A stretch of 64,000 nt of DNA from Aestuariibaculum suncheonense (GTDB lineage Bacteria; Bacteroidota; Bacteroidia; Flavobacteriales; Flavobacteriaceae). Of this stretch, positions 9,008-18,655 are shown piece after piece (positions within the stretch are counted from its first letter, which is position 1; the number at the start of each line of letters is the position of its first letter). The DNA is taken from positions 50,023-114,022 of the forward strand of contig NZ_JACVXC010000002.1 in the NCBI RefSeq assembly GCF_014596935.1, in the 5' to 3' direction. The translations under genes were made by a program, and so were the position numbers. The notes beneath the pieces are model-generated. The model was not told the DNA's origin and made no database searches. It saw only the letters and a program-made list of their open reading frames with translations.

Positions 9008-9475
9008 TTATGGGGTTTTATAATTAATAGAATCTATTACTGTAAATTTACTTTTAAAGGTAAACGCATAAGGCGTTTCTCCATGTGAATTTAAGTAATC
9101 TAAGCGAATTTTCGCGTCTTCTAAAGTAGGTTTATAGCCAACAGGTACATACCAAAAGGCCATGTGCTTCATTTGCACCTTGTTAAACCACTCTTTTTTT
9201 CTTTTGAAAACCTCGATGTGATTGGAGTTATAAATATAATTGAAAAGCGCTTCTAAATTTTCCCAAACGGAAATATTAACCAAGAGATTTTCTTCTTTAA
9301 AAATAGACAAGGCTTCATCCTTATCTTCATCTTTAAAACGCCAGACAAAGCCATGACTGTTATCTGCCACAGCATTAATCCGGTCGACATTATTTATGAA
9401 ATCCTGCATAACAAGATCACCAAGCGGCGCTAAACCTTTGGCGATATTAACCTGCGCAAGATGGTAAGAATTCAT
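9008..9475 (-). CDS. DUF3291-family protein
   Basis: 155 residues without signal peptide. The start SYHLAQVNIAKGLAPLGDLVMQ and the stretch HGFVWRFKDED...VNISVWENLEALFNYIYNSNH match the DUF3291 family, a dimeric ferredoxin-like alpha/beta-barrel group related to small monooxygenase-type folds; no activity is established. The WYVPVGYKPTLEDAKIRLDYL segment near the C-terminus is family-typical. It lies between the 110-residue hypothetical gene (gap 2 bp) and rnz (gap 3 bp), which argues for co-transcription but not for a shared pathway. Confidence 0.85.
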   Translation of the reverse strand: MNSYHLAQVNIAKGLAPLGDLVMQDFINNVDRINAVADNSHGFVWRFKDEDKDEALSIFKEENLLVNISVWENLEALFNYIYNSNHIEVFKRKKEWFNKVQMKHMAFWYVPVGYKPTLEDAKIRLDYLNSHGETPYAFTFKSKFTVIDSINYKTP

Positions 9476-9477
9476 TT

Positions 9478-9810
9478 TTAAAACCCTAAATCGCGTTCCA
9501 TCTCCTCCATTTCAATAATATCGTAAGCCTCTTGGGTAGTTGGCACCACTACGATTTCATCTGGAGTTTTGTCTACATCAATTTTATCGGTAACAATAAC
9601 AAATGATTGTTTAGAACCGCGATGGGTATTTGAAATTTCTAAAAATTCAACTATATCCTGAACACTAAGTGGTTTTAAAGAAGTTAAAACAACTATAATA
9701 TTATTGTTTTTAAACTTAGGATATAAGGCCTGTATTTTTTTCACTAACTCCGGAAGCGTTGCTTTTTCCTGAGTTATAATCGATATGTTTCCGTCTTGAT
9801 CTATAATCAT
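9478..9810 (-). CDS. Small conserved hypothetical protein between pyrB and rnz
   Basis: 110 residues, cytoplasmic, beginning MIIDQDGNISIITQEKATL and containing the helix LPELVKKIQALYPKF, a strand NNIIVVLTSL, the helix VQDIVEFLEIS and the strand SFVIVTDKIDVD, ending in the acidic helix EAYDIIEMEEMERDLGF. This alternating alpha/beta order is STAS-like, but I know no function. The start sits 2 bp from the pyrB stop codon and the stop 2 bp before the DUF3291 gene, so it belongs to the pyr-rnz operon. Such genes are commonly found beside rnz in flavobacteria and sometimes carry its name by transfer; this one has no metallo-beta-lactamase motif. Confidence 0.8.
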   Translation of the reverse strand: MIIDQDGNISIITQEKATLPELVKKIQALYPKFKNNNIIVVLTSLKPLSVQDIVEFLEISNTHRGSKQSFVIVTDKIDVDKTPDEIVVVPTTQEAYDIIEMEEMERDLGF

Positions 9811-9812
9811 GG

Positions 9813-10742
9813 TTACTGTTTTATTTTAGATGCTAATAAATATATCACAGCCATTCTTACTGCTACTCCATTTTGAACCTGATCTAAAATGATAGCTTGC
9901 TTAGAATCGGCTACATCACTCGTAATCTCTACACCACGGTTAATTGGGCCCGGGTGCATGATTATAATTTCCTTATCTAATGAATTTAATAACTCTTTAT
10001 TTACTCCAAACTGTTGGGTGTACTCACGTGTTGAAGGAAAATAACTAATATCCATACGTTCGTTTTGTACACGCAGCATATTGGCCACATCACACCAGTT
10101 TAACGCCTTACGCAAATCGGTTTCCACCTTTACCCCTAACTCATGAATATAACGTGGAATTAAGGTTTTTGGTCCGCAAACCATAACTTCTGCTCCTTGT
10201 AATTGCAATGCAAAAATATTAGAAAGCGCTACCCTACTGTGCAAAATATCTCCAACAATAACCACTTTTTTACCAGCAACATCCCCTAAACGTTCGCGAA
10301 TCGAATATGAATCTAGCAAAGCCTGTGTTGGATGTTCATGTGCTCCATCTCCAGCATTGACAATGCTTGCATTGACATGTTTCGATAAAAACACACCCGC
10401 TCCAGGATTGGGGTGACGCATCACCACCATATCTACTTTCATAGATAAAATGTTATTTACCGTATCGATAAGGGTTTCTCCCTTTTTAACCGAAGACTGT
10501 GCTGATGAAAAATTTAAAACGTCGGCAGATAAACGCTTTTCAGCCAACTCAAAAGACAACTTCGTTCGTGTTGAATTTTCGAAAAATAAATTGGCTATAG
10601 TAATATCTCGTAGTGAAGGCACTTTTTTAATTGGCCTGTTAATCACTTCTTTAAAATGATCGGCGGTTTCAAAAATAAGTTGAATATCTTTCTCATTAAG
10701 ATATTTAATTCCTAATAAGTGATTTACACTTAATTCGCTCAT
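9813..10742 (-). CDS. pyrB: Aspartate carbamoyltransferase, catalytic subunit
   Basis: 309 residues, typical catalytic-chain length. It joins carbamoyl phosphate and aspartate, the first committed step of pyrimidine synthesis. Visible motifs are FFENSTRTKLSFELA (carbamoyl-phosphate loop), VVMRHPNPGAG, HPTQALLDSYSIRERLG, VGDILHSRVALSNI, and the C-terminal HPGPINRGVEI. The HPTQALLD motif and loop distinguish it from ornithine carbamoyltransferase. It follows pyrR by 60 bp and precedes the 110-residue gene by 2 bp. No regulatory chain pyrI is in the window. Confidence 0.97.
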   Translation of the reverse strand: MSELSVNHLLGIKYLNEKDIQLIFETADHFKEVINRPIKKVPSLRDITIANLFFENSTRTKLSFELAEKRLSADVLNFSSAQSSVKKGETLIDTVNNILSMKVDMVVMRHPNPGAGVFLSKHVNASIVNAGDGAHEHPTQALLDSYSIRERLGDVAGKKVVIVGDILHSRVALSNIFALQLQGAEVMVCGPKTLIPRYIHELGVKVETDLRKALNWCDVANMLRVQNERMDISYFPSTREYTQQFGVNKELLNSLDKEIIIMHPGPINRGVEITSDVADSKQAIILDQVQNGVAVRMAVIYLLASKIKQ

Positions 10743-10802
10743 TTTCTGTGTTTAAAGTTAAGTGTTTAAACCTACTGTAACAGTAAGCTAAACGTGTAAA
10801 AA

Positions 10803-11342
10803 TTATCGTTCTATAAGGTACACTGAATCTTCGCTGTCCTTTTCCTTCCAGTTTACGCGTACTTTCTCGTTATTAATGACATCAACCTGTCTTCCTCTGT
10901 AGTTTGGCTGAATAGGTAAATGCCTGCTAAAACGTCTGTCAATTAACGTTAAAAGTTCAATTTCATTTGGACGTCCAAACGATTGTATGGCGGTTAAAGC
11001 TGCTCTGATACTTCTACCGGTATATAATACATCGTCAATAAATACGATGTTTTTATCTTCTACTAGAAAATTGATTTTGGTTTTATTGGCTTCAAGGGGC
11101 TTTTCTCCTCGGCGAAAATCATCTCTAAAAAACGTAATGTCTAAATATCCTAACTGAATATTTTCAACCTTATAATCTTCTCGTAAAATTTTAGCGATTC
11201 TATCGGCTAAATACACGCCACGTGGCTGTAAACCAATAAGTACTGTGTTTGAGAAGTCATTATGTTTTTCAATAAGTTGACAAGCCAATCGGTGAAGAAT
11301 GATGTTTACCTCTTTTTCGTTAAGTAAAACTTTCTGACTCAT
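10803..11342 (-). CDS. pyrR: PyrR: pyr operon regulator / uracil phosphoribosyltransferase
   Basis: 179 residues, a type I phosphoribosyltransferase. The PRPP-binding signature VFIDDVLYTGRSIRAAL is intact, and VLIGLQPRGVYLADRI, LDITFFRDDF and the C-terminal basic region NYRGRQVDVI match PyrR rather than other PRTases. In Gram-positive bacteria PyrR binds pyr mRNA and attenuates transcription in response to UMP; in Bacteroidota the RNA target is less clear and I see no anti-antiterminator structure in the 5' region here. First gene of the pyrR-pyrB-rnz cluster. Confidence 0.95.
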   Translation of the reverse strand: MSQKVLLNEKEVNIILHRLACQLIEKHNDFSNTVLIGLQPRGVYLADRIAKILREDYKVENIQLGYLDITFFRDDFRRGEKPLEANKTKINFLVEDKNIVFIDDVLYTGRSIRAALTAIQSFGRPNEIELLTLIDRRFSRHLPIQPNYRGRQVDVINNEKVRVNWKEKDSEDSVYLIER

Positions 11343-11367
11343 ATACTATCCAAACGTATTTGGAGAG

Positions 11368-11375
11368 CAAAGTTA
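11368..11375 (-). promoter_or_regulatory. Candidate -7 element of the pyrR operon
   Basis: On the minus strand the bases read TAACTTTG, matching the Bacteroidota -7 consensus TAnnTTTG, 26 bp before the pyrR start. A second match, TACGTTTG, occurs at 11358-11351. Neither has a clear TTG box about 19-20 bp upstream. Confidence 0.35.
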
Positions 11376-11477
11376 ACTAAAAAAAACGTGTGAACCATAT
11401 AGAAATGAAACTGTATTAAAATAAAATCTTTCAAAAGGCATTAATCAGTTTTTACTCATTGAGATATGAACACATAA

Positions 11478-11509
11478 AAAAAGACCTTCAATTTCTTGAA
11501 GGTCTTTTT
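11478..11509 (-). terminator. Terminator downstream of rpsA
   Basis: A 14-bp perfect stem AAAAAGACCTTCAA/TTGAAGGTCTTTTT with a 4-base loop. Flanking A- and T-runs make it bidirectional, but the only gene ending towards it is rpsA on the minus strand, 36 bp away. Confidence 0.85.
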
Positions 11510-11545
11510 AGATTTATAATGGATTCCTTTTTAAAGGAAGGTAAA

Positions 11546-13378
11546 TTATTTTTTACCGTCCATTTTGTCTTTAAGAGCTTGTAAAGCATCGTTAGCATCA
11601 CCTAAAGTTGGTTTTGCTTCTGCTGCCTGTGCTTCAGCTTTTCTAGCTGCAGCTTTTACGTTAGCGATTTCTTCTGCTTTAAAGATAGCAGTGTGAGATG
11701 CAACTACACGTTTAAACTCTTTGTTAAATTCAATGATTTTGAATTCAGCAGTTTCACCCTTTTTAAGTTTGTTTCCGTCTTCTTTTTCTAAGTGACGAGA
11801 TGGGATGAATGCAACGATATCTTCGTTAAATTCTACTGTAGCTCCTTTATCAACGATTTCAGCGATAGTTCCTTCGTGAACAGTTTCTAAAGCAAATTCA
11901 GTTTCGTATTTATCCCAAGGGTTTTCAGTTGTTTGTTTGTGACCTAAAGATAATTTACGTCCTTCAACATCTAACTCTAATACTACAACTTCTAACTCAT
12001 CTCCAGCTGAACAAAATTCGCTAGGGTGCTTAATTTTCTTAGTCCAAGATAAATCAGAGATGTAAATTAATCCATCGATACCTTCTTCTAATTCTACGAA
12101 TACACCAAAGTTAGTGAAGTTACGTACGATTCCTTTGTGCTTAGAACCTACAGGGTATTTAGACGTAATATCAGTCCAAGGATCTGAAGTTAACTGCTTA
12201 ATACCTAAAGACATTTTACGCTCTTCTCTATCTAGAGTTAAGATAACTGCTTCAACTTCGTCTCCTACAGATACGAAATCTTGAGCTGAACGTAAGTGTG
12301 TAGACCAAGACATTTCAGATACGTGGATTAATCCTTCAACACCATCAGCTACTTCAATAAATGCACCGTAATCTGCAATTACAACAACTTTACCTTTTAC
12401 TTTATCTCCTACAGCAACTGTATCAGCTAAAGCTTCCCATGGGTGTTTGCTTAATTGTTTTAATCCTAATTGGATTCTTGATTTATCTTCATCAAAATCA
12501 AGGATTACAACGTTAAGTTTTTGGTCTAATTCAACGATCTCATTTGGATGGTTGATACGAGACCAAGAAAGATCTGTAATGTGGATTAAACCATCTACAC
12601 CGCCTAAGTCGATGAATACACCGTAAGAAGTAATGTTTTTAACAACACCTTCTAATACTTGACCTTTTTCTAACTGACCTATGATTTCTTTCTTCTGAAC
12701 TTCGATATCAGCTTCGATAAGCGCTTTGTGAGATACTACTACGTTCTTAAATTCGTGGTTGATTTTAACAACTTTGAATTCCATAGTTTTGTTTACGTAT
12801 TGATCGTAATCTCTAATTGGCTTAACATCTATTTGAGAACCTGGTAAGAACGCTTCGATACCGAATACGTCTACAATCATACCACCTTTAGTTCTACACT
12901 TAACAAAACCGTTAACGATTTCTCCAGTTTCGTTTGCTTTAATTACACGATCCCATGCTTTAATTACACGAGCTTTTCTGTGAGATAATACTAATTGACC
13001 CGTTGCGTCTTCACGAACGTCGATTAATACTTCTACTTTATCTCCAACAGCTAAGTTAGGGTTGTAACGGAACTCGTTTAAAGAAATTACACCTTCAGAT
13101 TTAGCGTTGATATCGATAATAGCATCTCTATCAGTAATGTGTACTACAGTACCTTCAACAACTTCATCATCTAAAGTGTCAACGAAATTCTCTGCTACTA
13201 ATTTTTCAAATTCTTGTAATTGTTGAGCGTCTACTTCGTCAATACCTTCTTGGTAGTTGTGCCAGTTAAACTCTTTTAAGAATTTTTCAGGGTTTGCTTT
13301 AGCTTCAGATACTACTGGAGCCTCTACAGTTTTAGCTTCTGTTGCTTCAACTTCAGCTTGTTTTGCGTTTTCAGCCAT
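11546..13378 (-). CDS. rpsA: 30S ribosomal protein S1
   Basis: 610 residues with six S1 (OB-fold) RNA-binding domains, roughly at 50-125, 140-205, 225-295, 310-385, 398-470 and 485-550. Repeated signatures include GVVKNITSYGVFIDLGGVDG, GKVVVIADYGAFIEVADGVE and GIVRNFTNFGVFVELEEGID. S1 recruits mRNA to the ribosome, which matters in Bacteroidota because Shine-Dalgarno sequences are weak. A low-complexity Ala/Glu/Lys N-terminus (about 1-30) and a similar C-terminal tail flank the domains. It is a monocistronic unit with a strong terminator at 11478. Confidence 0.97.
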   Translation of the reverse strand: MAENAKQAEVEATEAKTVEAPVVSEAKANPEKFLKEFNWHNYQEGIDEVDAQQLQEFEKLVAENFVDTLDDEVVEGTVVHITDRDAIIDINAKSEGVISLNEFRYNPNLAVGDKVEVLIDVREDATGQLVLSHRKARVIKAWDRVIKANETGEIVNGFVKCRTKGGMIVDVFGIEAFLPGSQIDVKPIRDYDQYVNKTMEFKVVKINHEFKNVVVSHKALIEADIEVQKKEIIGQLEKGQVLEGVVKNITSYGVFIDLGGVDGLIHITDLSWSRINHPNEIVELDQKLNVVILDFDEDKSRIQLGLKQLSKHPWEALADTVAVGDKVKGKVVVIADYGAFIEVADGVEGLIHVSEMSWSTHLRSAQDFVSVGDEVEAVILTLDREERKMSLGIKQLTSDPWTDITSKYPVGSKHKGIVRNFTNFGVFVELEEGIDGLIYISDLSWTKKIKHPSEFCSAGDELEVVVLELDVEGRKLSLGHKQTTENPWDKYETEFALETVHEGTIAEIVDKGATVEFNEDIVAFIPSRHLEKEDGNKLKKGETAEFKIIEFNKEFKRVVASHTAIFKAEEIANVKAAARKAEAQAAEAKPTLGDANDALQALKDKMDGKK

Positions 13379-13498
13379 GTGCTGATAAAAAATTTGTATT
13401 TTGTATGCTTAGGAAATATTATGCGGCAACCACACAAAAGTGTTATTAAATATTTGATTTACAATCCTTTTACCTTTCCTGAACCGCTAAAAGGAGTG

Positions 13499-13506
13499 CA
13501 AAAATA
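13499..13506 (-). promoter_or_regulatory. Candidate -7 element for rpsA
   Basis: Minus strand reads TATTTTTG, a match to TAnnTTTG, giving a leader of roughly 115 nt before the rpsA start. No exact TTG box is seen at the expected distance (TTAG instead), so the call is tentative. The rest of the 292-bp gap 13379-13670 shows nothing further. Confidence 0.35.
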
Positions 13507-13670
13507 CATATTATTATGCTAATTACCTAAAAATGAGGAAATAAATTTATTCGTGACTTCCATCCTGCTTTCGTGTCTAAATAAATAGGACGTAAAATCT
13601 TAACTTTTTAATAAAAGATAATAGCCTATAATTCGTTATCTTGAAAGAAAAATATTAAACACTTATAATT

Positions 13671-14051
13671 ATGACTGTAAAAACAAAATATCAACCGGTT
13701 TTAGATTTAGGAGAAGCTCTTAATGTAAAAGATGGTAAAGTTGAAGAAACAGAAAACAAATTAAAAGTTTGGGGAACAACTAAAACGCAGTATGAAAAAA
13801 ACCTGCTTTGGGATAAAATTAAAGAAATTGGAGGCAATAATCCTGATGATATTATGGCCGATATTAAAGTTGAAGATACCAGTGTCTATCACAGACACAT
13901 TGTTAAAAGTGGTGAAACTTTAGGGAAAATTGCAAAACACTACTACAAAGACCCTTCAAAATATCAGGCTATTTTTAATGCAAATACGGATAAACTTAAA
14001 AATCCCGATTTAATTTATCCTGATCAAGAATTAACAATACCTAATTTATAA
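13671..14051 (+). CDS. LysM-domain protein without signal peptide (Kbp/YgaU-like)
   Basis: 126 residues. A C-terminal LysM domain is clear (about 76-125): HRHIVKSGETLGKIAKHYYKDPSKY, IFNANTDKL and PDLIYPDQELTIP. The N-terminal 70 residues (VWGTTKTQYEKNLLWDKIKEIGGNN) look like a shortened BON-type domain. No signal peptide is present. BON plus LysM without export is the layout of Escherichia coli YgaU/Kbp, a cytoplasmic potassium-binding protein, so peptidoglycan binding should not be assumed. Single gene, closed by the bidirectional terminator shared with cmk. Confidence 0.85.
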   Translation: MTVKTKYQPVLDLGEALNVKDGKVEETENKLKVWGTTKTQYEKNLLWDKIKEIGGNNPDDIMADIKVEDTSVYHRHIVKSGETLGKIAKHYYKDPSKYQAIFNANTDKLKNPDLIYPDQELTIPNL

Positions 14052-14057
14052 AAAAAG

Positions 14058-14083
14058 AAAGAGCGGCTTGAAACCGCTCTTTA
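14058..14083. terminator. Bidirectional terminator between LysM gene and cmk
   Basis: Stem AAAGAGCGG (14058-14066) with CCGCTCTTT (14074-14082), 7-base loop, A-run before and T-rich sequence after. It lies between convergent genes and can serve both. Confidence 0.85.
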
Positions 14084-14776
14084 TTATTTATTTAATGCTT
14101 TATTTACCAAATCCAGAATGACTTTAAATTGTTCTTCCAAAGTCATATTAGAATTATCGATTTCAATCGCATCATCAGCTTTTACTAAAGGCGAATCTTC
14201 GCGATGCGTATCAATATAATCACGCTCCTGAACATTTTTCAAAACCTCATCGTAAACAACCTCATCCCCTCTATCAATAAGCTCTTTATAGCGACGTTGC
14301 GCACGAGTTTCAGCGGAAGCCGTCATGAATAATTTTAATTCAGCATCCGGAAATACCACGGTTCCAATATCACGACCATCCATAACCAAGCCTTTATCCT
14401 TTCCCATTTGCTGCTGTTGCTCTACCAACTTATGACGCACTTCAGAAACCGCTGCCACCGTACTGACAAAACCAGACACTTCTAGTGTTCTAATCTGCTT
14501 TTCAATATTCACTCCGTTTAAATACACCTCAGCAAACCCTAAAGCTTCATTAAATTTAAAGCTGATATTTATACGTCCTAAATTCTCAATTAACCCTGAT
14601 TTATCAAAATGATTACCGTCAATAAATCCATGACTCATTGCATAAAAGGCTACAGCGCGATACATCGCACCCGTATCAACATACACATAACCTAAACTTT
14701 TAGCCAGTTGCTTCGCTACTGTACTTTTTCCAGTTGAAGAAAATCCGTCTATGGCAATGGTAATTTTGCTGTTCAT
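14084..14776 (-). CDS. cmk: (d)CMP kinase
   Basis: 230 residues. Phosphorylates CMP and dCMP with ATP. The P-loop IDGFSSTGKSTVAKQLA is near residue 9, followed by YVDTGAMYRAVAFYAM, the insert region, DGRDIGTVVFPDAELK and the lid-type arginine stretch AQRRYKELIDRG, then DSPLVKADDAIEID. All are typical of bacterial Cmk. The start follows the porQ stop by 1 bp, so the two are probably co-transcribed, an association repeated across Bacteroidota. Confidence 0.96.
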   Translation of the reverse strand: MNSKITIAIDGFSSTGKSTVAKQLAKSLGYVYVDTGAMYRAVAFYAMSHGFIDGNHFDKSGLIENLGRINISFKFNEALGFAEVYLNGVNIEKQIRTLEVSGFVSTVAAVSEVRHKLVEQQQQMGKDKGLVMDGRDIGTVVFPDAELKLFMTASAETRAQRRYKELIDRGDEVVYDEVLKNVQERDYIDTHREDSPLVKADDAIEIDNSNMTLEEQFKVILDLVNKALNK

Positions 14777-14777
14777 G

Positions 14778-15800
14778 TTATTGTAAATCTATTTGTAATC
14801 CGAAAAAATTTGAATTTGCTGCGCTTGTATATTTGGCATGCGTATAGCTAAAACGCATTTTATTTAGTTTGATTGAAAAACCGGCAGATAATCCTGCAAA
14901 ATTACGCTGATCGACCAAACGTAATTCCTCTGAGCGTCTAAAATTATAACCTAATCTGATATTGAAGCCCCCTTCAGGAAACACCTCGGCGCCTAAAATC
15001 GTATGACGCATCACCTGACCTAAAAATCCGATTTTTTCTTCCGTTTGGTTTCCGCTTAAATCACTGGTTACTCGTGAAGGGTTCGGTCGGGCTATTGGCC
15101 ATTCCTGTAAATTTTCTAAGGTCACATGCCAGCGGATGGGTACATTTTCTAAAGTTTGCGACATTCCGAAATCTACTTCAAAAGGTAGTTTTTCATGAAG
15201 TCCGGCATAGGTTGTAATTTGCGTTCCCAAATTTCTAACCGCTAGAGCAGCATGAAAATCGTTAACCTCATCAATATAAATTAACCCTAAATCTACTGCT
15301 GCCCCAAATGAATTATATTGCTCTAATTTAGATGTTATCAATTTTAAATTTCCACCGAAATAAAAATCAGAATATCCAATTTGCAAAGCATAACCCAATG
15401 ATAAAGCCGTTTCATTTCCAGTAAATGTTCCGGTAGAATTTCCATCTTCATCATATCCATCGAAAAATCCGTAATTAATGTAAGTAATACCTCCATGAAA
15501 CGTTTGTGTACGTCTATCTACCGTGTAAGCATAAGAAGCCGTTCCGTAACTAATACCTCCCAGATAACTGGTATAATTTAAAGCCAATTGATTATCCATT
15601 TCCGGATTAATAGTTGCCGGATTGAAAAGACCTTGTGTAACATCGTAATCGACATTGGTCAATACCTTTCCTCCCAAAGCAGCTTGACGTGGTGAAGAAA
15701 CCAGATTCAAAAATTGATACGTTGCTTCACCCCCTAACTGTGCGTAGGAGTAACCTGAAGTGAATACACAAAAAGCAATAATAATTTTCTTTAGCATATA
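14778..15800 (-). CDS. porQ: Type IX secretion system protein PorQ
   Basis: 340 residues from the chosen start MLKKIIIAFCVFTSGYSYAQ, which gives a clean signal peptide; an in-frame ATG 18 bp earlier (15818) would put charged residues before it. The mature protein begins LGGEATYQFLNLVSSPRQAALGGK, the conserved PorQ opening, and continues as an outer-membrane barrel pattern (GGISYGTASYAY, FYFGGNLKLI, GFNIRLGYNFRR). PorQ is required in the T9SS attachment complex that processes and attaches cargo on the cell surface. It is thus a core-system gene located apart from the two adhesin operons at the window's ends. Confidence 0.92.
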   Translation of the reverse strand, partial: YMLKKIIIAFCVFTSGYSYAQLGGEATYQFLNLVSSPRQAALGGKVLTNVDYDVTQGLFNPATINPEMDNQLALNYTSYLGGISYGTASYAYTVDRRTQTFHGGITYINYGFFDGYDEDGNSTGTFTGNETALSLGYALQIGYSDFYFGGNLKLITSKLEQYNSFGAAVDLGLIYIDEVNDFHAALAVRNLGTQITTYAGLHEKLPFEVDFGMSQTLENVPIRWHVTLENLQEWPIARPNPSRVTSDLSGNQTEEKIGFLGQVMRHTILGAEVFPEGGFNIRLGYNFRRSEELRLVDQRNFAGLSAGFSIKLNKMRFSYTHAKYTSAANSNFFGLQIDLQ

Positions 15801-15954
15801 TGGGCGCAAAGTAAACAAATCTATCTTAAAACGATAACATACAGCTTTTATTTTACACGATAATTACGATTGAAAAACCACAAAGGCTAGTCTTGAAATC
15901 AGTGCATAGATTTAATCTACTTATAATCTTACACCTATCTGATTGATAACAAAA

Positions 15955-15982
15955 AAAAGAGGCTGAATAATCAACCTCTTTT
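15955..15982 (-). terminator. Terminator downstream of lon
   Basis: Stem AAAAGAGG-C-TGA / TCA-A-CCTCTTTT with one mismatch and a 4-base loop, with a T-run on the minus strand (complement of 15951-15958). It begins 5 bp past the lon stop codon. Confidence 0.85.
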
Positions 15983-15986
15983 ATAT

Positions 15987-18437
15987 TTACAGCTTTTTAG
16001 CATTACTTACTTTCTGATTCGTGACTGCTAATTTAATAACTTCACTCATATCGGTAACATAATGGAACGTTAAGCCTTTCAAGTATTCTTCTTTAATCTC
16101 TTCGATATCTCGTCTGTTCTCCTCGCAAAGAATAATCTCTTTAATATGCGCTCTTTTAGCCGCTAAAATTTTCTCTTTAATACCTCCTACAGGAAGTACT
16201 TTTCCACGTAGCGTAATTTCCCCTGTCATTGCTAAATTCCTCTTCACTTTCTTTTGAGTGAATAACGACACTAGCGAGGTTAACATGGTAATACCAGCAC
16301 TTGGACCATCTTTTGGTGTTGCGCCTTCCGGCACGTGAATGTGTACATTATAATTATCGAACACATCATTGCTTATTCCGAATACATCGGCATTTGCTTT
16401 AATGTATTCCATGGCAATCGTAGCCGATTCTTTCATAACCTTACCTAGGTTTCCTGTAATATTAAGTAATCCTTTCCCTTTAGAAAGAATAGACTCTATA
16501 AACAGGATATCTCCACCAACACTTGTCCAAGCTAAACCTGTTACCACACCGGCCACATTATTGTTTTCGTATTTATCTCGCTCTAATTTAGGTCTTCCAA
16601 GCACCTCAATGATATCTTCGTTTGTGACTTTCACATTGTACTCTTCTTCCATAGCAATGTTCTTCGCCGCATGACGAACCATTTTAGCTATTTGTTTTTC
16701 TAAACCACGTACACCGGATTCTCTAGTATAACCTTCAACGATTTTTTCAAGTTGTGGTTTGGCTATTTTAAGATGTGAATCATTTAAACCGTGCTCTTTT
16801 AATTGTTTTGGCAGTAAATGACGTTTAGCTATTTCAACTTTCTCTTCAATCGTATATCCGGTGACGTTTATAATTTCCATACGATCACGTAATGCTGGCT
16901 GAATACTTCCCAAACTATTGGAAGTAGCTATAAACATCACTTTAGACAAGTCATACCCCATCTCTAGGAAGTTATCATAGAACTCACTGTTTTGTTCTGG
17001 ATCTAAAACTTCAAGCATTGCTGAAGACGGATCACCGTTATGCGAATTGGTTAACTTATCAATCTCATCCAATACAAATACCGGATTTGATGTGCCGGCT
17101 TTTTTCAAACTCTGAATAATACGACCCGGCATAGCGCCTATATAGGTTTTTCTGTGCCCGCGAATCTCGGCTTCATCACGCAAACCACCTAACGAAATAC
17201 GCACATATTCTCTCCCTAAAGCTTCTGCAATAGATTTTCCTAACGAGGTTTTACCAACACCTGGAGGTCCGTAAAGACATAAAATAGGCGATTTCATATC
17301 GTTACGTAATTTAAGCACTGCCAAATATTCAATAATACGACGTTTTACATCTTCAAGACCAAAATGCTCACGATCTAAAATCTTCTTAGCGCGTTTTAAA
17401 TCGAATTTATCCTGACTGAATTCATTCCAAGGTAAATCTAAAAACAACTCTAAATAGTTGCGCTGAATAGAATACTCGGCCACCTGAGGATTCATTCGCT
17501 GCATTTTAGACAATTCCTTATCGAAATGCTTCGCTACTTTTTCGTCCCATAGTTTTAATTCGGCACGCTCGCGCATTTCCTCAATCTCTTCCTCATGATT
17601 TACTCCACCCAATTCTTCCTGAATGGTTTTCATTTGCTGATGCAAAAAGTATTCTCGCTGCTGCTGACTCATATCCATTTGCACCTTAGACTGAATATCA
17701 TTCTTAAGCTCCAGCTTCTGCAACTCCAGATTCATATACTTTAAGGTTGCAAGGGCGCGTTTTTTAAGATCGTCAATCTCTAATAACGATTGCTTTTCAG
17801 CTACCGTTAAATTCATATTAGACGAGACAAAATTGATTAAAAACGAATTGCTTTCAATGTTTTTAATAGCAAATGATGCTTCGCTAGGAATGTTCGGGCT
17901 TTCCTTAATGATATTTAAAGCTAATTCTTTAATAGAATCTATAATTGCTGAAAATTCCTTGTTTTTTTGAGCTGGTCTTGCTTCTGGGATATCTCTTACC
18001 GTAGCATTCATATAAGGCTCTTCGGTAATAACCTCGGCTACCTTAAAACGCTTTTTCCCCTGAATAATAACAGTAACGTTGCCATCAGGCATTTTTAAAA
18101 CACGTAAAATTTTAGCAACCGTACCCACCTCGTTAATTTCCTTCGCGCTTGGGTTTTCAACCGACTCATCTTTTTGAGCTACAACTCCAATAATTTTAGA
18201 GCCTTTATTAGCATCGTTAATTAGTTTAATCGATTTATCACGACCTGCCGTAATAGGAATAACTACCCCAGGAAATAAAACCGTATTTCTTAAGGAAAGA
18301 ATCGGTAAGGTTTCCGGTAAGGCTTCGTTGTTTATTTCTTCTTCATCTTCAGGTGTCATTAAAGGAATTAATTCTGCATTTTCATCAAAATCCTGTAATG
18401 ACAAACTGTCAAGGGTTAAAAAATTTGATTTCTTCAT
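15987..18437 (-). CDS. lon: ATP-dependent protease Lon (endopeptidase La)
   Basis: 816 residues. An N-terminal LON substrate-binding domain (about 40-245, [19 protein letters not shown]) is followed by a helical segment, an AAA+ module with Walker [21 protein letters not shown] and Walker [12 protein letters not shown], and a C-terminal serine protease domain with catalytic Ser in [14 protein letters not shown] and Lys in [14 protein letters not shown]. It degrades misfolded and regulatory proteins in the cytoplasm. Monocistronic with its own terminator. No obvious heat-shock operator is visible in the 218-bp upstream gap. Confidence 0.97.
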   Translation of the reverse strand: MKKSNFLTLDSLSLQDFDENAELIPLMTPEDEEEINNEALPETLPILSLRNTVLFPGVVIPITAGRDKSIKLINDANKGSKIIGVVAQKDESVENPSAKEINEVGTVAKILRVLKMPDGNVTVIIQGKKRFKVAEVITEEPYMNATVRDIPEARPAQKNKEFSAIIDSIKELALNIIKESPNIPSEASFAIKNIESNSFLINFVSSNMNLTVAEKQSLLEIDDLKKRALATLKYMNLELQKLELKNDIQSKVQMDMSQQQREYFLHQQMKTIQEELGGVNHEEEIEEMRERAELKLWDEKVAKHFDKELSKMQRMNPQVAEYSIQRNYLELFLDLPWNEFSQDKFDLKRAKKILDREHFGLEDVKRRIIEYLAVLKLRNDMKSPILCLYGPPGVGKTSLGKSIAEALGREYVRISLGGLRDEAEIRGHRKTYIGAMPGRIIQSLKKAGTSNPVFVLDEIDKLTNSHNGDPSSAMLEVLDPEQNSEFYDNFLEMGYDLSKVMFIATSNSLGSIQPALRDRMEIINVTGYTIEEKVEIAKRHLLPKQLKEHGLNDSHLKIAKPQLEKIVEGYTRESGVRGLEKQIAKMVRHAAKNIAMEEEYNVKVTNEDIIEVLGRPKLERDKYENNNVAGVVTGLAWTSVGGDILFIESILSKGKGLLNITGNLGKVMKESATIAMEYIKANADVFGISNDVFDNYNVHIHVPEGATPKDGPSAGITMLTSLVSLFTQKKVKRNLAMTGEITLRGKVLPVGGIKEKILAAKRAHIKEIILCEENRRDIEEIKEEYLKGLTFHYVTDMSEVIKLAVTNQKVSNAKKL

Positions 18438-18655
18438 ATGTATATTTAAGCCAATCTGTCAGTAATCAGACTCGCTTTTAAGTTTTAATAATTTAGCTAT
18501 AACATCAATTATTTAACGATCAGTCGTTTAAACGATTAAAATTATACATCTTTCTAATATAAGGTCAATTCTTATGCCATAATACAGAATACGACAAATT
18601 GAAATTTATAAAATGTGGCATTTAGAAATAGGTAAAGATAGCTTTTAAATATATT

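Noticed and set aside
9478-9810. Naming the 110-residue gene as ribonuclease Z
   Set aside because: It has no metallo-beta-lactamase motif; the real rnz is at 8096-9004.
10450-10659. 69-residue plus-strand ORF across pyrB
   Set aside because: Antisense to a conserved enzyme-coding sequence.
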